From assembly GCA_032622095.1 (NCBI GenBank), contig CP136061.1:63121127-63185126 (forward strand): a stretch of 64,000 bases of DNA, given 5' to 3'. A program made the translations under genes and the position numbers. This document shows, piece by piece, positions 1-13,123 of the stretch (position 1 is its first letter; every line of letters begins with the position of its first letter). Source of the DNA: Siphonodentalium dalli. Taxonomy: Eukaryota > Mollusca > Scaphopoda > Gadilida > Siphonodentaliidae. The notes below the pieces were generated by a model. The model was given only the letters and a program-made list of their open reading frames with translations, was not told the DNA's origin and ran no database searches.

Positions 1-2469
1 ACTCGGTTGACGTGCACAAAACTAGCTGTCAATCACCGAGTCACGGCGTAATGTGGGTGGTCATTAGACGTCACTCACATGACGCGAATCGTGTAACGTT
101 CCATATCTAGCCGGGATGACTCGCTGTTAGCATAGACTAAAAATCCTTCCTCCATCTATGCTGTTACATGGACCAAGTTGTCCCGGCTAACAGAGTTGTC
201 CCGGCTATTCAATTCAATTAAGTTTATTCTGGTCGTCAATTATAGACATTACAGAAGAGTTGTAGGCCTATACATAAATACAATATATATGATTTCGGGA
301 GTTAAATAGAGCGGCTAATTATAAGTGTTTGGTCTCTGATAGAAGTCGGGTTTCAGATATTTTATTCTTAGTTTGCTAAGTTCCCTAAAATTCAATACCA
401 TGTGGTATTCATCGCCGATTTCGAGATTACAGAGAGTGCAGATTCTGTCCGAATAATCCGTAGGCCTATTCGTCCAAGCGCCGAGTTCTTTTTGGCAGTT
501 TGTGGTTTCTAGTGTGGAAAGCTAAATTATTGTGAACTGCTCTATTATCATCAGGGGATATAGGTAATTCTCTCGTTCAAATTTGACTTTATAATCCTGC
601 ACCCAGCGCGCGGTGTATTATGGGAATTGGTGAAATCGAGCATTGTTGACCACCATTCTTGAATGTGTGTTCAAATCTTTTCAATAGTTACTATAAAGAC
701 AAAGTCGCGGGGCATCGTGCCAGTGGACTTTTGATTAAACTTGAATGAGAATATCGCCGAGAAAGTGACATACAATCATGTTCACTCAAACAACGGTATA
801 CGATGTAGCAAACCATGTTCATTGCTAAAGTACAGTCCTCGTGCTGACGCAATTCGCGTGCACCTGGCATTTGAGAGATACAGATGCGCGCAAAAATAAC
901 GGCGATTAACAAGTTCCCAATCAGGGGTTTTATTCACTTTTTTGTGGCAATGTTCGTAAGATTACTACTGTAAATGGGCATATAATAGGTTTACCTCTTA
1001 ATGATATAAATATATGAATAATATGATATAGGTCATCAACTGACCACATTGGTAATCTTTATTGTCTTGTCAAAGTTACCCAAGTGTGTCAGTGTATGAC
1101 CTGCTTATACTGAGATTTGTACTTAATTTCTACCCATGCCGTTTCTGACGGAATTATTAATTGAAGGTCACATTAATTTTCGCAGTTGAATTCACACAAC
1201 ATGTCCAGAAAAAAAGTGGTCGGATTAATTTGAATGGACATGTCTTCCAATGCAAATCGCCTGAGTAAACGTTACAGTTGCAAATATAGTTGGGTGTGAC
1301 TTAATAATGTAGTATTGGGAACAATACGTATTTATCTGGCTGAAGATACATTTATAGAATGTTGGTCTATTTTTCAATTTAAAAAAAATCAAGTGTAGCC
1401 GTATTAAAGAAAACAACATTCATTTACAGCTACTTATAACTAGTAGCCCATATAGGCCTATGCACGTGTACACTTGTCAGTTAAATATGACTGCTTCGCG
1501 TATAACCTTTGCACTGGAGATTTGTATCCTGCGCTCTTTTAATTTTTACTATCCATCAGGATTCATGAAAAAACTACGGAACACTCTTTATTAAATTGTT
1601 AGGAGTAAAGCCGAATTAAAACCGGGACCTAATGTATCTAAAATTTAATATGCAAATAAGTGTTTCGGAAGATAAAAAAAATATGTCATTCTATAGATTC
1701 GAAAATTGGCAGTATTATATACTATTACGACTGTATTAGGTTCCCCTACTTGCGAAAAGATGGGGGGGGGGGTCCACAATCACAATAGGCAACATATATC
1801 ATATATTTAAGTGAAATATAAAGGATGCATGCAGTCACACCTCATCGCATATTCTGGTCGTTAGCTAACGAAAACGGAATCCACAAAAGACATGCACTTT
1901 GCATGGGCAGAGCTCGATTTAACCAATCAGTGGTAACTCCATTCAGACTGAGATAGAGAAATACTATGATTGACGTCGGTGTTTGTTTGTTGTCTAACCA
2001 ATCGCAATGCGACTATTAATGAAAGAAGTCAGTAGGCCTACACGCATTGCAGACTTCAATGGGGAGGACAGTGTTGACATTGCAAACAGTGTCAAACTGA
2101 CATCATTGCTATAATTAACTAGGTCAGCCGTGAACTTTTCCAGTGTCATGGAACTTGTTATACATGTAGCGATAATTGCGCACTCTCGTGTCAAATATAT
2201 ATGAGTACATGTCAGGAGGTTTATATAGGGTACCGGTACTCACTCCCTGCATGCCATATATATACATGATTCGTGCTTGTGAATTAAAACACGTTTTGAC
2301 TATAATATAGCTGTGGCAATGAATGCTTGATGAAGCCATACCAAGATTCGTCAAGGAAAAGTGTTTTAATTGCTGTATTATTTTTATTAAGTTAATAAAC
2401 ACTGTAAACCTAATAAATCAACGAACCCAATAGCAATAGACCTATATACTCTAGTATGCGGTGATGTTT
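1..2469. other. AT-rich stretch without a recognised gene
   Basis: I see no coding exon, RNA gene or clear mobile element here. The open frames present are short, have no family resemblance, and lie in AT-rich DNA. The first 230 bases contain two copies of 'gttgtcccggcta' (about 178 and 197), a small local duplication. A poly-G run sits near 1,762. Confidence 0.5.
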
Positions 2470-2715
2470 ACGATTTTACCGGCCCGACAACCATTCATGA
2501 ATATATTCCGCAAATTGTCCGGAACGAGGTCCGCATGCATTCAAATTCAGATAACGTTAGGGTGAATTCCGCAATTATTTCCGCAAATTCCGAAAGAGGA
2601 AACTAAAATTCCGATAACGTTGGGTTGAATTCCTCAATTATTTCCGCAAATTCCGAAAACGTCGGACGTATTCCGAAAAAAATCCGCTAACGTCGTCTTC
2701 TTTTCCGCAAACCTT
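2470..2715. repeat. Degenerate 'ttccgcaaattccg' repeat
   Basis: The phrase 'ccgcaaatt(c/g)' followed by 'gataacgtt(a/g)g' and 'gaattcc(g/t)caatta' recurs two to three times with drift. It looks like an old tandem repeat of roughly 70 bases. No coding role is apparent. Confidence 0.45.
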
Positions 2716-3399
2716 AGCGCTACCTGAACGAACCAAGATATCCCAACGTTTCGACACCAGAGGAAGGAAATCTATTGTTACCTGAATGGTCAATATGGAT
2801 GCAAAACGAGGAAGTGGCAACTGTAAATACGATTAGAAACATACCAGCAAGTCATGTATGGTGAAGAAAACCCAGAATTAAATAGCCACCGCATCAAGAT
2901 TGTAAGGTTTGCGACCTACTGGCAGTAATGGTGTCTAACTCGACCAACTGATAAAGGCGCAAAAGAAGTATTTTCGGACTGACCATCAAAATGACAGTAT
3001 TTTACTTCAGTGAATTAATACACCGGACAGAGGCCATATTCCGTCCGACAATGCCCATGATTGGTAGTTACTTTAAGTCTGGAAACTGGTAACAAAAACC
3101 CCAGGTAACGAAGTCCATGAAGAGCATTATAGGACTTGGAAATTCCCCAAAATGTTTTCTGGTATCGAAACAATCGAGAAGAAAAAGTTCGGAGAGTCCT
3201 GAGTTGTAACTACCTCCACAGCCTGTCAATCCAATAGTGTATGCATGCAGTTACACGTCCACTTGATTCAAAGGAATACTTTGCAGTCTGCATGTAACAT
3301 TAGAAAATGTGTAGAAGGAGGAGACCCATCGTGATGGAACTACTTCAAACAGTCTGAAAGAAGGAACAGGCCATGGATGATTAAGGTCCCAAAAACAAC

Positions 3400-3744
3400 C
3401 AGACTGTGGATAACAAGAAGATTGTGTCTGCTTGTTATTCACTGATTGTTTTTAACAGCCGAAGGGCCAGGGTCCATGAGCAGTTATTGTTTTTTAGCCC
3501 ACCGCAACGACCAAGGAGAAAGCATATACTCGGTCGACATGAGGTCGAGGAGGTATGCCAGAGGTGTGAACAGAAGGCAAAATTTACCGAAGACCAGTCA
3601 CATGTGTGTATGGTCGGACGGTTGTCTGTCGCTCATACAGCGAGGACCCGGACCCTAGGTCCTCCCCGCGGGCAGAGACTCTCTGTCGCCAACAATGATT
3701 GTCTCATGTGCGCCGTTAGACGAATTGCTCGTCTGTTTGAGTAA
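3400..3744 (+). pseudogene. Possible transposase remnant, left part
   Basis: A 112-codon open frame ends in residues MCAVRRIARLFE before a TAA. This is faintly like the 'CGTVRxNRKGLPE' motif of piggyBac-type transposases. The DNA is locally GC-richer than its flanks. The frame stops just before the hAT-like element that starts at 3,796, and a second piggyBac-like phrase resumes right after that element. Family assignment is weak: the upstream D-x-FYTS motif expected of piggyBac transposases is not visible. A chance ORF is a real alternative. Confidence 0.2.
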
Positions 3745-3795
3745 TGCAAGACAGCATGTCAAAAAAGGAGCACTGAGTACAATAATGCCCGATTC

Positions 3796-4785
3796 CAGAG
3801 GTGCCACGACTATTTATTTTGATAATCGACAATCGGTCGGCAACAATAGACTATAATCGATTAATCGTACCTAACACCATCAGTGGAAGTATTCTGTAAT
3901 ATGGCCTATTGGCTTGGTGCTGGGTAACAACAATGTCGCTGTTGTTTGAGGAATCGGCTCAGGACATGTTTACATTAATGAAGTGCATCACAAACCACTT
4001 TTATTGACCAATGAACAGAATGTGTTCTATACCTGCACAATTATCGGCCATGTTATGGTGATAATAGAATTTGTGAGTTCATTAGAATGAACGTAAATAT
4101 GAATTTCAGTGTCTGAATAGCCAAACATGCAAACCATATAAAAGTAGGAATGCATAATGAATGGCCGACGGTTTGTATTTGATAATATTGAGGTTCATTC
4201 AGCATTCACTGCATGATACGCAATAGCCTATACAATTAACCTCTAAGGATACTTATTCAAGCACAGTATACTCAAATGACATCATGGAGAACATTGCTGA
4301 TTAAAATGCCATAGGTTCCCTAGTTTCCAGAGAATTTCAATCAACTCCCATTGGTTCAATCAGATTCAAGGGCAAGTGCATTCAGCTCATTGAAGACAGT
4401 GACAGTCGGCATATATCAAAGATGTAGTTCCGCCTTACAAGTAGAAATATACAATGACATCGCCATAATTTCAAAGCTGCAGGGCCGCCAATTTGTAGAA
4501 TTAACAACAACATGAAGAGTAACCATGGCGCATCATCAAATGAACTGCAGACTGTTTGCAACATAGGTTAGTAGTACTCCTGTTGACGGAATCTCGTTGA
4601 TATGCGATCACAGGTTGTTAACCCATCGGTTGTAGATTAAACTGTGTAAAACAAACACGGTATTCAATAATACTGGACATGTCCTGATGTCAAATTAAAT
4701 AATGCATATTAATCGACGATGTAAATGGTAATCGATGATCGGCTTTATCAACGGTTCATCGATTATACGACTAATCGTGGCACCC
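3796..4785. mobile_element. Non-autonomous hAT-like element
   Basis: The left end reads CAGAGGTGCCACGACTA. The right end carries the inverse, TAATCGTGGCACC, so the terminal inverted repeat is about 13-16 bases (GGTGCCACGAYTA). Both ends are followed inward by related AATCGAT-rich sequence. The length of about 990 bp and the lack of a recognisable transposase frame make it a non-autonomous element. CAG-type ends with short inverted repeats are typical of the hAT superfamily. I could not confirm an 8-bp target duplication, so the exact right border is uncertain by a few bases. Confidence 0.55.
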
Positions 4786-4952
4786 ATACAAAGGACTCCT
4801 TCAAGCAGGGCATCAACGTGTGTTGTTGGCATGATGCAAGGCTCAAAGTTCTGAAATGCACCTGTTCACATGGAACAGTTTATTACCTACCGTACCGCCA
4901 CCCTAGAAGATTGCGTGAGTTCAATTGTCTATATCGTAACCTGATAAGCTAA
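4786..4952 (+). pseudogene. Possible piggyBac-like transposase remnant
   Basis: Directly right of the hAT-like element, a frame reads GINVCCWHDARLKVLKCTC followed by SHG. PiggyBac-family transposases have a segment of the type 'GxxVxxWxDxRxVxxLSTxHG' downstream of 'CGTVRxNRKG'. The order and spacing would fit the remnant at 3,400-3,744 if the hAT-like element had split one gene. The frame ends at TAA (4,950-4,952) with no continuation. The resemblance was judged by eye, so confidence is low. Confidence 0.25.
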
Positions 4953-6560
4953 CCCAAACTGTAAAGCCATGATATTGAGCGAGAATAGATCTAATCCTGG
5001 TACTACAGGTAAAAAGCCCATTGGGATTGTCCTAAGACTGTAGAGTCAAAAGCTGATGAATGTTCTACGCACAGAGAAACGTGAGTCACAACTTGGTTCG
5101 CAGAAAAAAGAGCCTATAACTGCAGAAAGCCAGATTGACACTCGCAAGGAATCCAAGGCTTGGTGTTTCGCCCCATGGAACCGTAGTAAGGGCGAAAGAT
5201 GATCTGTGTAAATTTATCACCAGAAAAATCGAATGGTCACCCATAAACAAAGGACAATGCTAATCAGTGACAAGTGGAAAGGTAATAAGTTTGAGCACTG
5301 GTAAAACCTCATGGTTGTAGAACAAATTGAGTGTTTGTTAAAAGTCTCTGCCCCGGCCGATGACTGTGCTATGTACACTGTTATGGACAGCACCCGAGAT
5401 TATCCGGCATCAGCCGGCGCGCTGTCTGGTGGCCCAATGCTCGGTCTCCCCTCGAAGCTCCCAGGACCCAAATCGGAGGCGAGAAACTGCGTCTGCCACA
5501 CCTCAATGCCTTGCAATTAACTCTAGCTCTTTTTTAGAGACACAAGAAAAAACAGCAAGATCTCTCCGAAAACCAAAGTGAGAATCAGGATTCGCATTGG
5601 ATGGCAAGTAGCCCTGTTAATTAGAATTGTAATCTAAATGTGGGATCGGCAGATCCAAACCATGGATTTTGTGATCTTTAAAGTTAAAAAACTGAATAAA
5701 CAGGGCTGCGTAAAGCCTGGGAAGAGACATCGAGGTATGATTAATGTTCAGACTGTTTCCCCCCCCTAACTGGAGCCAGCTTAAACCTTGACGTGAAGCT
5801 GAATTATACCGTGCAGCCAGTAGGGCGGTGGCGACATACTTGGTCACGACACAAATCCAGATACCTCACCAACATGATGACACCACACTTAATGTTTCTA
5901 AATGAACACAATCCGCATTGAACTACATGTTGAATGGGCAGATCAGTCAAATATACATAGCATGAATTGCCACAGCCCCAGTGGCTACACTGGCTACAAC
6001 TCACCTCCCGTCAAAGAGCAAGCATTTTACGGCCATGCAGAGTCCCGGGAAATGGTCTTAACAGCAATTCCACCCAAGGGTAGACGCCAGGGAGCAACTT
6101 ACTTTGGAAATTTTGATTATCCAATAAAGAGCCTCACATTGACATGATGAAAGTATTTTGTTCTCAATCTCAAAGTCACATAAAATTCATACTAAAATGC
6201 ATGGCTATTATCCAAGTTTGGATGGCAAATTGTGACGTGATGTGATACCAGTTAAGTTGCTCCCTAGGGGGCTGACAGATCTTTGTACGTCCCACCTGCT
6301 TGTGAAAGGGAGATGGGAGGACGAAAATCTGAGGTAGGATCCAGCAGCAGCGGGCGAGCATTGTCGGATCCGTGCATACTGGAACCCACCCTCGGAACAG
6401 TATGGCGCCTTGCCTACAGTGACATTGGTGAAGTATGCGGCGGGGCCCCTCAAGGTCTGCATGGAACGAGGAATTTGATTAGCCTGAACCTGCTTGACAA
6501 TGGGGTGACTGAAACCGAGGCCATACGAGGAAGAAAATTGCTTGTTTTATGACCAGTTAT
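4953..6560. other. Slightly GC-rich stretch with unassigned open frames
   Basis: Several frames of 60-90 codons overlap here, for example plus strand 5,902-6,147 and 6,283-6,552, and minus strand 6,208-6,462. None shows a domain, splice-site or start context that I can defend. The base composition is less AT-rich than the flanks. It may be decayed transposon or pseudogene sequence. I do not call a gene. Confidence 0.35.
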
Positions 6561-7540
6561 AAGGATCAGGAAAGTGACCTAAAAATATTCCAGGAAATTA
6601 GGTGACTGATGTGTCACATTATTACGTGTGAAATTGTGTCAGTGATCTGACAAAAAAGTTATTTTGTTGGCAATATTGTATTGTAAACGAATTCATAGTG
6701 AACTATGAGCCAAGCAAAACCACACAAGTGAGTTAATTCCTAGATAAACGAAAAAAGGACCCAAACCTGATCCCTAATTTTGCTACATATGTCAACATGA
6801 AACAGATGTGTGAGTGACAATTTCAGAATTTTGACGTAAACAAAACGAATGTTGTCACGTGGCAATTTCCACATAAACAAAGTTATAACTGCAATGGTTG
6901 AATGTTCTAATACTTACATTCTAAAACCACAAGAACAGAGATGACATAGCAACTGTGATGTATAGGCATTCCCAAAGAGAGTTCAACACGTGAACGGCTG
7001 CATATATACAGACGAATTCAATTTCGAATTCAATTCGGAATTCTAAACCACGTGCTCCGAAACCGGAAGTTGGGGAATTACCCACAATTTTCAACATAAT
7101 AAAATAGTTTTAATTTTATTTTTTGCGTAAAATAAAACAAGTGAAATTGAATGAAATTGTCACTCTGATATTATTTTAATAATTATTGTGTCGTTTCCCA
7201 AAAATGAAACGATGTCACAACAAATTAAACAAATTGGAACGGAATTGTTAAATGAAGCCGACAATAATATGTGTTTTTTTCATTTGCTCATAGCGTGTAC
7301 TTCCCTTCGAGTCACAAGAAGAAAAAGAGATCTTAATTGACTGTGTCCCCACTTGCTTATATACATAACAAGTGAACAAATGACCTTGACCTGCTACGTC
7401 ATATAAATAATGATTCAAAAAGGTACTTAAGCTATTTCGTACCAAAATAATAAATTTTAAACGGATCTCATAGAATCCTTTCTTGTGAATAAAGATGAAT
7501 ATACCATGTAGTTCAGTGTGTAACGTATCTTTGAAGGGAA
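6561..7540. other. AT-rich stretch without a recognised gene
   Basis: Nothing coding is visible. A locally repetitive 'aattcaattt/cgaattcaatt' run lies at about 7,014-7,043. Confidence 0.5.
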
Positions 7541-7830
7541 TATTAAACCGCAGGTAAGATACTGTCTTTTCTCGGCGAAGAGGACGATGAGATCCGATTT
7601 CTCCTGTGCAAGAACATAGCGGTGTCCTTGCTTACGGTGAGAACATTTTATACACTTACGGAAAGTCCGCCGATGGTGGAGCAGGCCTGGAATATCCCGA
7701 GGGAGTATGATTCCAGGGGGACAAGACCCACTCTCGTAATGGAGTGGGCCACGGACCGTGGGGAAGAGTCAGAAGTCTCAGTCCTTCCCAGGAGACAGTA
7801 GCAATTGTTCTCGCAGCCCTATGCACTTGT
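7541..7830. other. GC-rich island with splice-like sites, unassigned
   Basis: This 290-base block is clearly GC-richer than its surroundings. On the plus strand a consensus donor AG|GTAAGAT sits at about 7,551. On the minus strand a consensus donor TCC|GTAAGT sits at about 7,666-7,671, preceded by more than 140 bases open in two minus-strand frames. One of those frames would accept the phase left by exon 11 of the receptor gene (CG + N). The encoded residues do not resemble an RPTP juxtamembrane or phosphatase segment. It could be an unrecognised exon, a first exon of another gene, or a GC-rich repeat. Confidence 0.3.
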
Positions 7831-9290
7831 AATTTTCTAATTCACGAACATGAAACTGTGCACTGTTCCCTCTTGACAAAATGTGCATGGTCACAGTAAT
7901 CGTTGATTCAATATTAAACTATTGGAAGGTATATTTAAACCGTTCCCATCGCAGTTAAATTATGGGAATGTGAAAGTGCCACGGAACATGCATGTATCGA
8001 GCAAGCCTGGATATAATTTTTTTTGAGTGTCTGACAAAATGACAGGCACCAAAGATTCGGCGTCTGACATTTGAAAAGTGTGTCTGTCATTTACCTGGTA
8101 TCAATAAATAGCAGCAATTAGTTGTTTTTTAGCCCATTCCAATGCACAAATTAGATTCATTGATGTACCATGTTATGAATTATGGTGTTTTACATCACTT
8201 TTAGCTGAAGCTCATATTATCATGTCATAATGTGACAGGGGTGCAAAGTCAGACAAGGCTGTCTTTTACAGTATGTCTCTGCTGAATTCTTTTCCAGTTT
8301 CAAAAATACTATTACATTATACGCTTAATTATATCACTTACTCAAGTTACTGAAACTATTAATGTCGATCAAATTGGAAAATTAGGATTACTATACGTGA
8401 TCGGGACTTTTTTGCATACATTATGTACTGTGCTAAGTCACTGAACTGCCCATTGCTAATTTCAAATTGGCCGGATCGGATCAGATTAATCGGAAGTTGT
8501 CCGATATAGTAATATCGCAAAATAGTCAGCAGAAAAAATCCTACGCCGTGCTTCCCCCAAGTAAACACGAGCACATGTTTCAAAACGCGGCGATTTAAAA
8601 ACTACCCGGTTTGAATTTTTTCGGAATTTCTTCTGCTAAATCTCCAACTAACACCCTTAACTTGTGGAATATATTACACTTGTGCTGATTTAACTTGTGA
8701 CATCTCTGTGTATCTTACGTCAAACGAGAATTGGAGTTTCCCCCCAGTGGCAGCCATTTTTTCTGGGTTTTTCACGTTCTAAAAATAGAAAGTCGTAAAT
8801 AGTGCGGACGTGAAGGCAGCGATAATTCGCAGTTTGCGATCAATCATCAATCGCGGACAATTTAGGTTAGAGGTTGCATTAAAATTACATTTATAGGTCC
8901 TGTATACGGAATGGATCATTAACATTTTTCGGTAAAACGCGTTGTATTGGTGGGGGGATTTGATAATTAGTGCACAGTAGTGGTAATTGAATGTCTTTGC
9001 CGCGGATAATACATCTACTGTTGTTTTCCCCTTAATTATATATTTTTTGTGAAGATAATGGGCGCCGGACAAACTGACGGACGATAATAAGGCGGCGCCG
9101 GTCATCGGTGTATTTGGCTCGGTCAATGACCGTGTCCGACCTCTTATATCCAGGCTTGGTATCGAGGTCTATCCCACAATGACATTTAATTTGAGAAAAG
9201 CACAACTGACGATTATACGGGCGCAATTACGTCCTCCTTCTGAATTGCGAGAGCAAATGAGAGCTCGAGTTGCGTTTTCATCTGGGAAGA
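7831..9290. other. Stretch without a recognised gene
   Basis: I see no supported exon. The minus-strand frames between 8,780 and 9,290 are open but carry no motif, and they run into the tandem repeat that follows. Confidence 0.45.
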
Positions 9291-10170
9291 ACTGAAGTCT
9301 GGTTGGCTGGTGCGCTGTCAGCGGCACATGATGAGTCTTCCCCACCCTAAGGCTCAGGTGCTGTGGCGTTCGCCCTTGAAGATTGGTTTTCCGAATCAAC
9401 GATGGTAGCACCCCGCCAGTCACTGGTACTGGGCAGTGGTCATGCACAATATAAAGGCTTCCTGCGGAACGGCGCTTTATATGTGTGATGATACAAATGC
9501 TTTCATTTGTGTTATTCATTTAGGTTTTCTATTCACCAGATAATCATATGGATATGTAGTAATAGAAGAAGAAGAGCCATGTTTTGGACTCTTTTGAAAT
9601 TGGCACTGGCAGGCCTGCAGAATGCAAAATAAAGCGTAAGCCGTAACGTATTTGTCCGTTGTCTGGTTGTGCTTAGGTACCCATAGGTTACACAAACTGT
9701 TATATTCAGTATCGCGAGAGCCACATACAACTTTGGCGCGACCTAGATTTCACAACCTCCAGGTGAACCTAACCGTCATTCCCCTCCAATACGCAGGCCT
9801 GCAGTGGTCGTGCGCAATATAAATATAAATGCTGTTCATGTAACTGCACTTAATATGTGTGACAATACAAATGCTGTCCATTCTGTTATTTGCCGGATAA
9901 TCATTTGGATATGAGGCATTAGAAGGAAAAGAGCCATGTGTTGGTCTCTGTTGGAAATTATAGTGGCAGCGGCCCTGCGCAATATAAATGCATTTCATGT
10001 AACTATGCTTTATACGTGAGTGAAGGCTATTTGACATTTGATCTTTTCGATATGTGGAAATAGAAGGTAGAGAGCCAAGTGATGGACTCTGTTGGAAAGG
10101 CTATTGGCAGTGCATCTGGGGATCGTGACAATATAAATGCATAGTAGTTCGCCTTGACTATTCACGGATT
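9291..10170. repeat. Degenerate tandem repeat, about 150-bp units
   Basis: Blocks containing 'caatataaatgc' followed by 'tgtg(a)tgatacaaatgct', 'ggatatg', 'agaagagccatg' and 'ttggactct(t/g)tt' recur at about 9,447, 9,813, 9,977 and 10,128, with a spacing near 150 in the last copies. The units are drifted. The open frames over this segment are by-products of the repeat. Confidence 0.5.
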
Positions 10171-12201
10171 GAATGCGCAGAAGTATGTCGGTATCAGTGA
10201 AAATTGACGCCATATTGATATAGTCAGTTCTAATGTCATTGAGCCTTTGAGGCACTGATACCCTTTGTATGGAACAATTATGGCTGGCCATACATGTTTT
10301 TTAAGCTCACCATTTTGTATCATTTACATTCGTAATTTGAATGTATCGAAAGACACTAATGTCTGAGGATAACAGTTCAGATGTTGTCTATTTGTTACAG
10401 TGAACACATGGAAATGTGAAACATCAAAATCAGCACAAAGTATAAACATTGATTGACTGAAAATTTATGGAGACACTGGCTAGCCAATGAATCGTTTCAA
10501 CATTGCGGCCATGCTAGGTCACACGGATATGGTGAGTTGCCACAAGTAGGCCAGCACAAAGGCTCCCATCCAAAATGTCTCCGAAGAGTTCTGACCACGG
10601 ACGGAAGTATCATTGGATATTTAAGCAAACTATAGCTGAAGGTTCAGGCTACTCGCTTGCATATCTGTGTAGTCATGGAACAGGGAAGCCCATTCAGCAA
10701 AATACATTGAGTGATTGCAAAGAAACAGACACAATTGTCGCCGAAATAACGACAGATTATGAATTGATGGAGATCGCCATTCGACAATGGGAACTCAGGC
10801 CTCAAGATTCGACGTAATGATTCTCACAAAACTTTACAATGTTCAGTGCTTTATGACTAACATGATTCAGCATTTGATTCTCATAAAATTAAATGTATTT
10901 TGAGCCCTGGAACTTGAAATGAAAATCCTTGGTGCCCAATCTTGTGTCAGATAATCCTAGTCCCCAATCAAACCAGTTGCACGATTCGTAGCAACCGGAC
11001 ACTGTAATACTGGACAGGCATGTAAAGAAAGAGACTATTACAGAGACACAGCATTATGTGAACACAGGTCCTATAATACTATATGTTATAACGAACATAA
11101 TCTCATTGTTTCTAACCATTGTTCCGATGATACAATGAGGGAAATGGAATCGCAAGAACATGGTCAGAATTTCAAATAAATATCATGAAGTCGCTGTACG
11201 TAACGTTAGCGACGTTCCAAGTATCCAAATACGAGCCCTCATGTTAATACATTCGGGCTAGCTAAGATTTGCAAATATTAATCGGTAAGCACAATTAATG
11301 ATAACGACATGTTGTATATGTACAATGATGTTCTGTGATAATCATTTTCCAAATGTCGGTTAAGTTCCAGTCGCTCAACTTCAACTTACAATTAGTTGAG
11401 GCAAAAGAAATTTCATCGGATTACAAGTTCTATCTTGTTTATTTATTCATGTAAATTATTGCCAAAGAAGACATTTCTGTCCTGGCCAACTTTCTGCGCA
11501 CTAACAGAGCTGTTATACGAGTAGGTAGTGTACATGAAATGAACGAAGCGAGGAGTCGGCTTCATGAAATAAGATTTAGCACGAAATTAGGAGACTTCGC
11601 ATACCGTACCACGTGGATTCCGAAATCGGACGATTCATGCCACCGTATATGTTGCACAATAATGGAATATAGGTTTGCTACAAGTAAACTATGTGCGTCT
11701 GTAGTCATTGTCAAAATGGCAATCAATGGCGAAGTTCTCAACGTGATTTTGTCGATTCTAATCCCTGAATTTTCGGGATAAAATGTGTCTATAAAAAACA
11801 CGGAATTTTTTATAGATTGTGTTGCGCATACTATGAAATGAAGAGTTTCTGCGCGTACTTAAAATATATTAAACGACCGGGTAAGCAACGGATAAATTGC
11901 AAGTTTGTTATCAACAATAAATATTGAGTTGATAAACTCGCAATAGAGAAATACTTCCTTTAGTTAAAACCAAGTCTGATAGGTCCAAGGAGAGAAATAA
12001 AACTGGCTAGATGAATTGTTAGAACGCGGGAGTTACACGGGACGCATTCATGCGTGGCTAATCCGAGCGCTGATTGACCGGAGTAGGCAATAAACGGACA
12101 ATAAATTTTAACCCTCCTGATAACACAAGGCCGAGGATAATAATCCATATAGTTCAGTTGAAGGGCTTCTCCTTGGCGGAAAAATGGATATTTATCATGT
12201 A
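10171..12201. other. Stretch without a recognised gene
   Basis: Plus-strand frames at 10,453-10,817 and frames on both strands at 11,539-11,801 are open for 60-80 codons. They have no domain signature and no convincing splice context. I see nothing else to annotate. Confidence 0.45.
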
Positions 12202-12400
12202 AAGTAATGCCCTAAATAATTGACTCCTTAACCACAGCCGAATTATGGTAAATTTTTCAGGATTTAGTCTGAAATATGGCTTGTTGCCATTTAGTGAGAG
12301 CTTTCCGATGAATGGCAACAAGCCATATTTCCGACTAAATCCTGAAAAATTACCCATAATTCTGCTGTGGTTAAGGAGTCGATTATTTAGGGCACTAGTG
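12202..12400. mobile_element. Palindromic mariner-type MITE, copy 1
   Basis: The left arm runs from AGTAATGCCCTAAATAATTG through 'ttaaccacagc', 'ggatttagtc' and 'atggcttgttgccat'. The right arm is its near-exact inverse, ending GGGCACTAGTGTA. It is the same family as the copies at 18,911, 32,172 and 40,424. It carries several mismatches between arms, so it is older than the copy at 40,424. No protein is encoded. The open frames on both strands simply reflect the palindrome. Confidence 0.8.
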
Positions 12401-13123
12401 TATGCCAGCTCAATATTAGCTCTTACCTTTGCCTTTCGATATCAAGTGGCGTTTCTTCAATCGTCTGAGCAACCGAAGCTGTTTCCGTGAGATTGACCAC
12501 CTCAGTTAAATCCTCTTTTTTCCCATAATCTTTTCCCTGTCTATAAAAAGTATACAACATGATTAGTCTTTTTGAGATCTCCATCGTCAACTTCTAACAT
12601 TAAATTATTATGATAAGCGGTAAGACCTCTTTTCTAAAACAACAATTCCTATAGCAAACACAAATATTAGGAATCTTGTTTTGATGATAGGTTTGTACCC
12701 CAAAAACAAGAGCATTACTGGATTGTGGCTATAAATATGCCCATTAATATACTTGTAGATTTGTTATTAAATCAGGTAATTTAATTTTAAGTTGAAAAAG
12801 GGCCGTAACATAACACATATAGAAATAATTGGACGAAACTCTTATTCGAGCTTGGAGTGTAGGTTTGGCTGAGAAACATGCATATCAACTTTAGAGCTAA
12901 TCAAACAAGAGCTGGTCTGTTGCCTGGTACATATGTGGCTTATATACTGCTTTGGGTGGGCATCATACAAACAAAGAGAAATAACAGTCCAATGAATAAT
13001 TCAAACAAATCATATTAAAACTTCTTAGGAACTCCTCATTTTGGTAGGCATTCATACCAAATTTCATTGACATCTGATTACCCATGACTGAGATATTTGT
13101 ACGGATAAAAAAATGAACATTTA
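12401..13123. other. AT-rich stretch without a recognised gene
   Basis: No exon or element end is recognised. Confidence 0.5.

Noticed and set aside
5128-5260. Phrase NPRLGVSPHGT on the plus strand resembling the 'NPxLGASPDG' motif of YqaJ-type exonucleases
   Set aside because: The frame closes soon on both sides and neither the upstream nor the downstream YqaJ motifs (EIKCP) are visible. Too short to support.
7496-7551. Short ATG frame ending in a consensus donor, considered as a spliced-leader or first exon
   Set aside because: No Sm-like site or downstream structure is visible, and molluscs are not known for spliced leaders. The evidence is only one donor consensus.
11539-11801. Frames of about 80 codons open on both strands
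   Set aside because: No domain, no splice or start context, no codon pattern. Probably chance.
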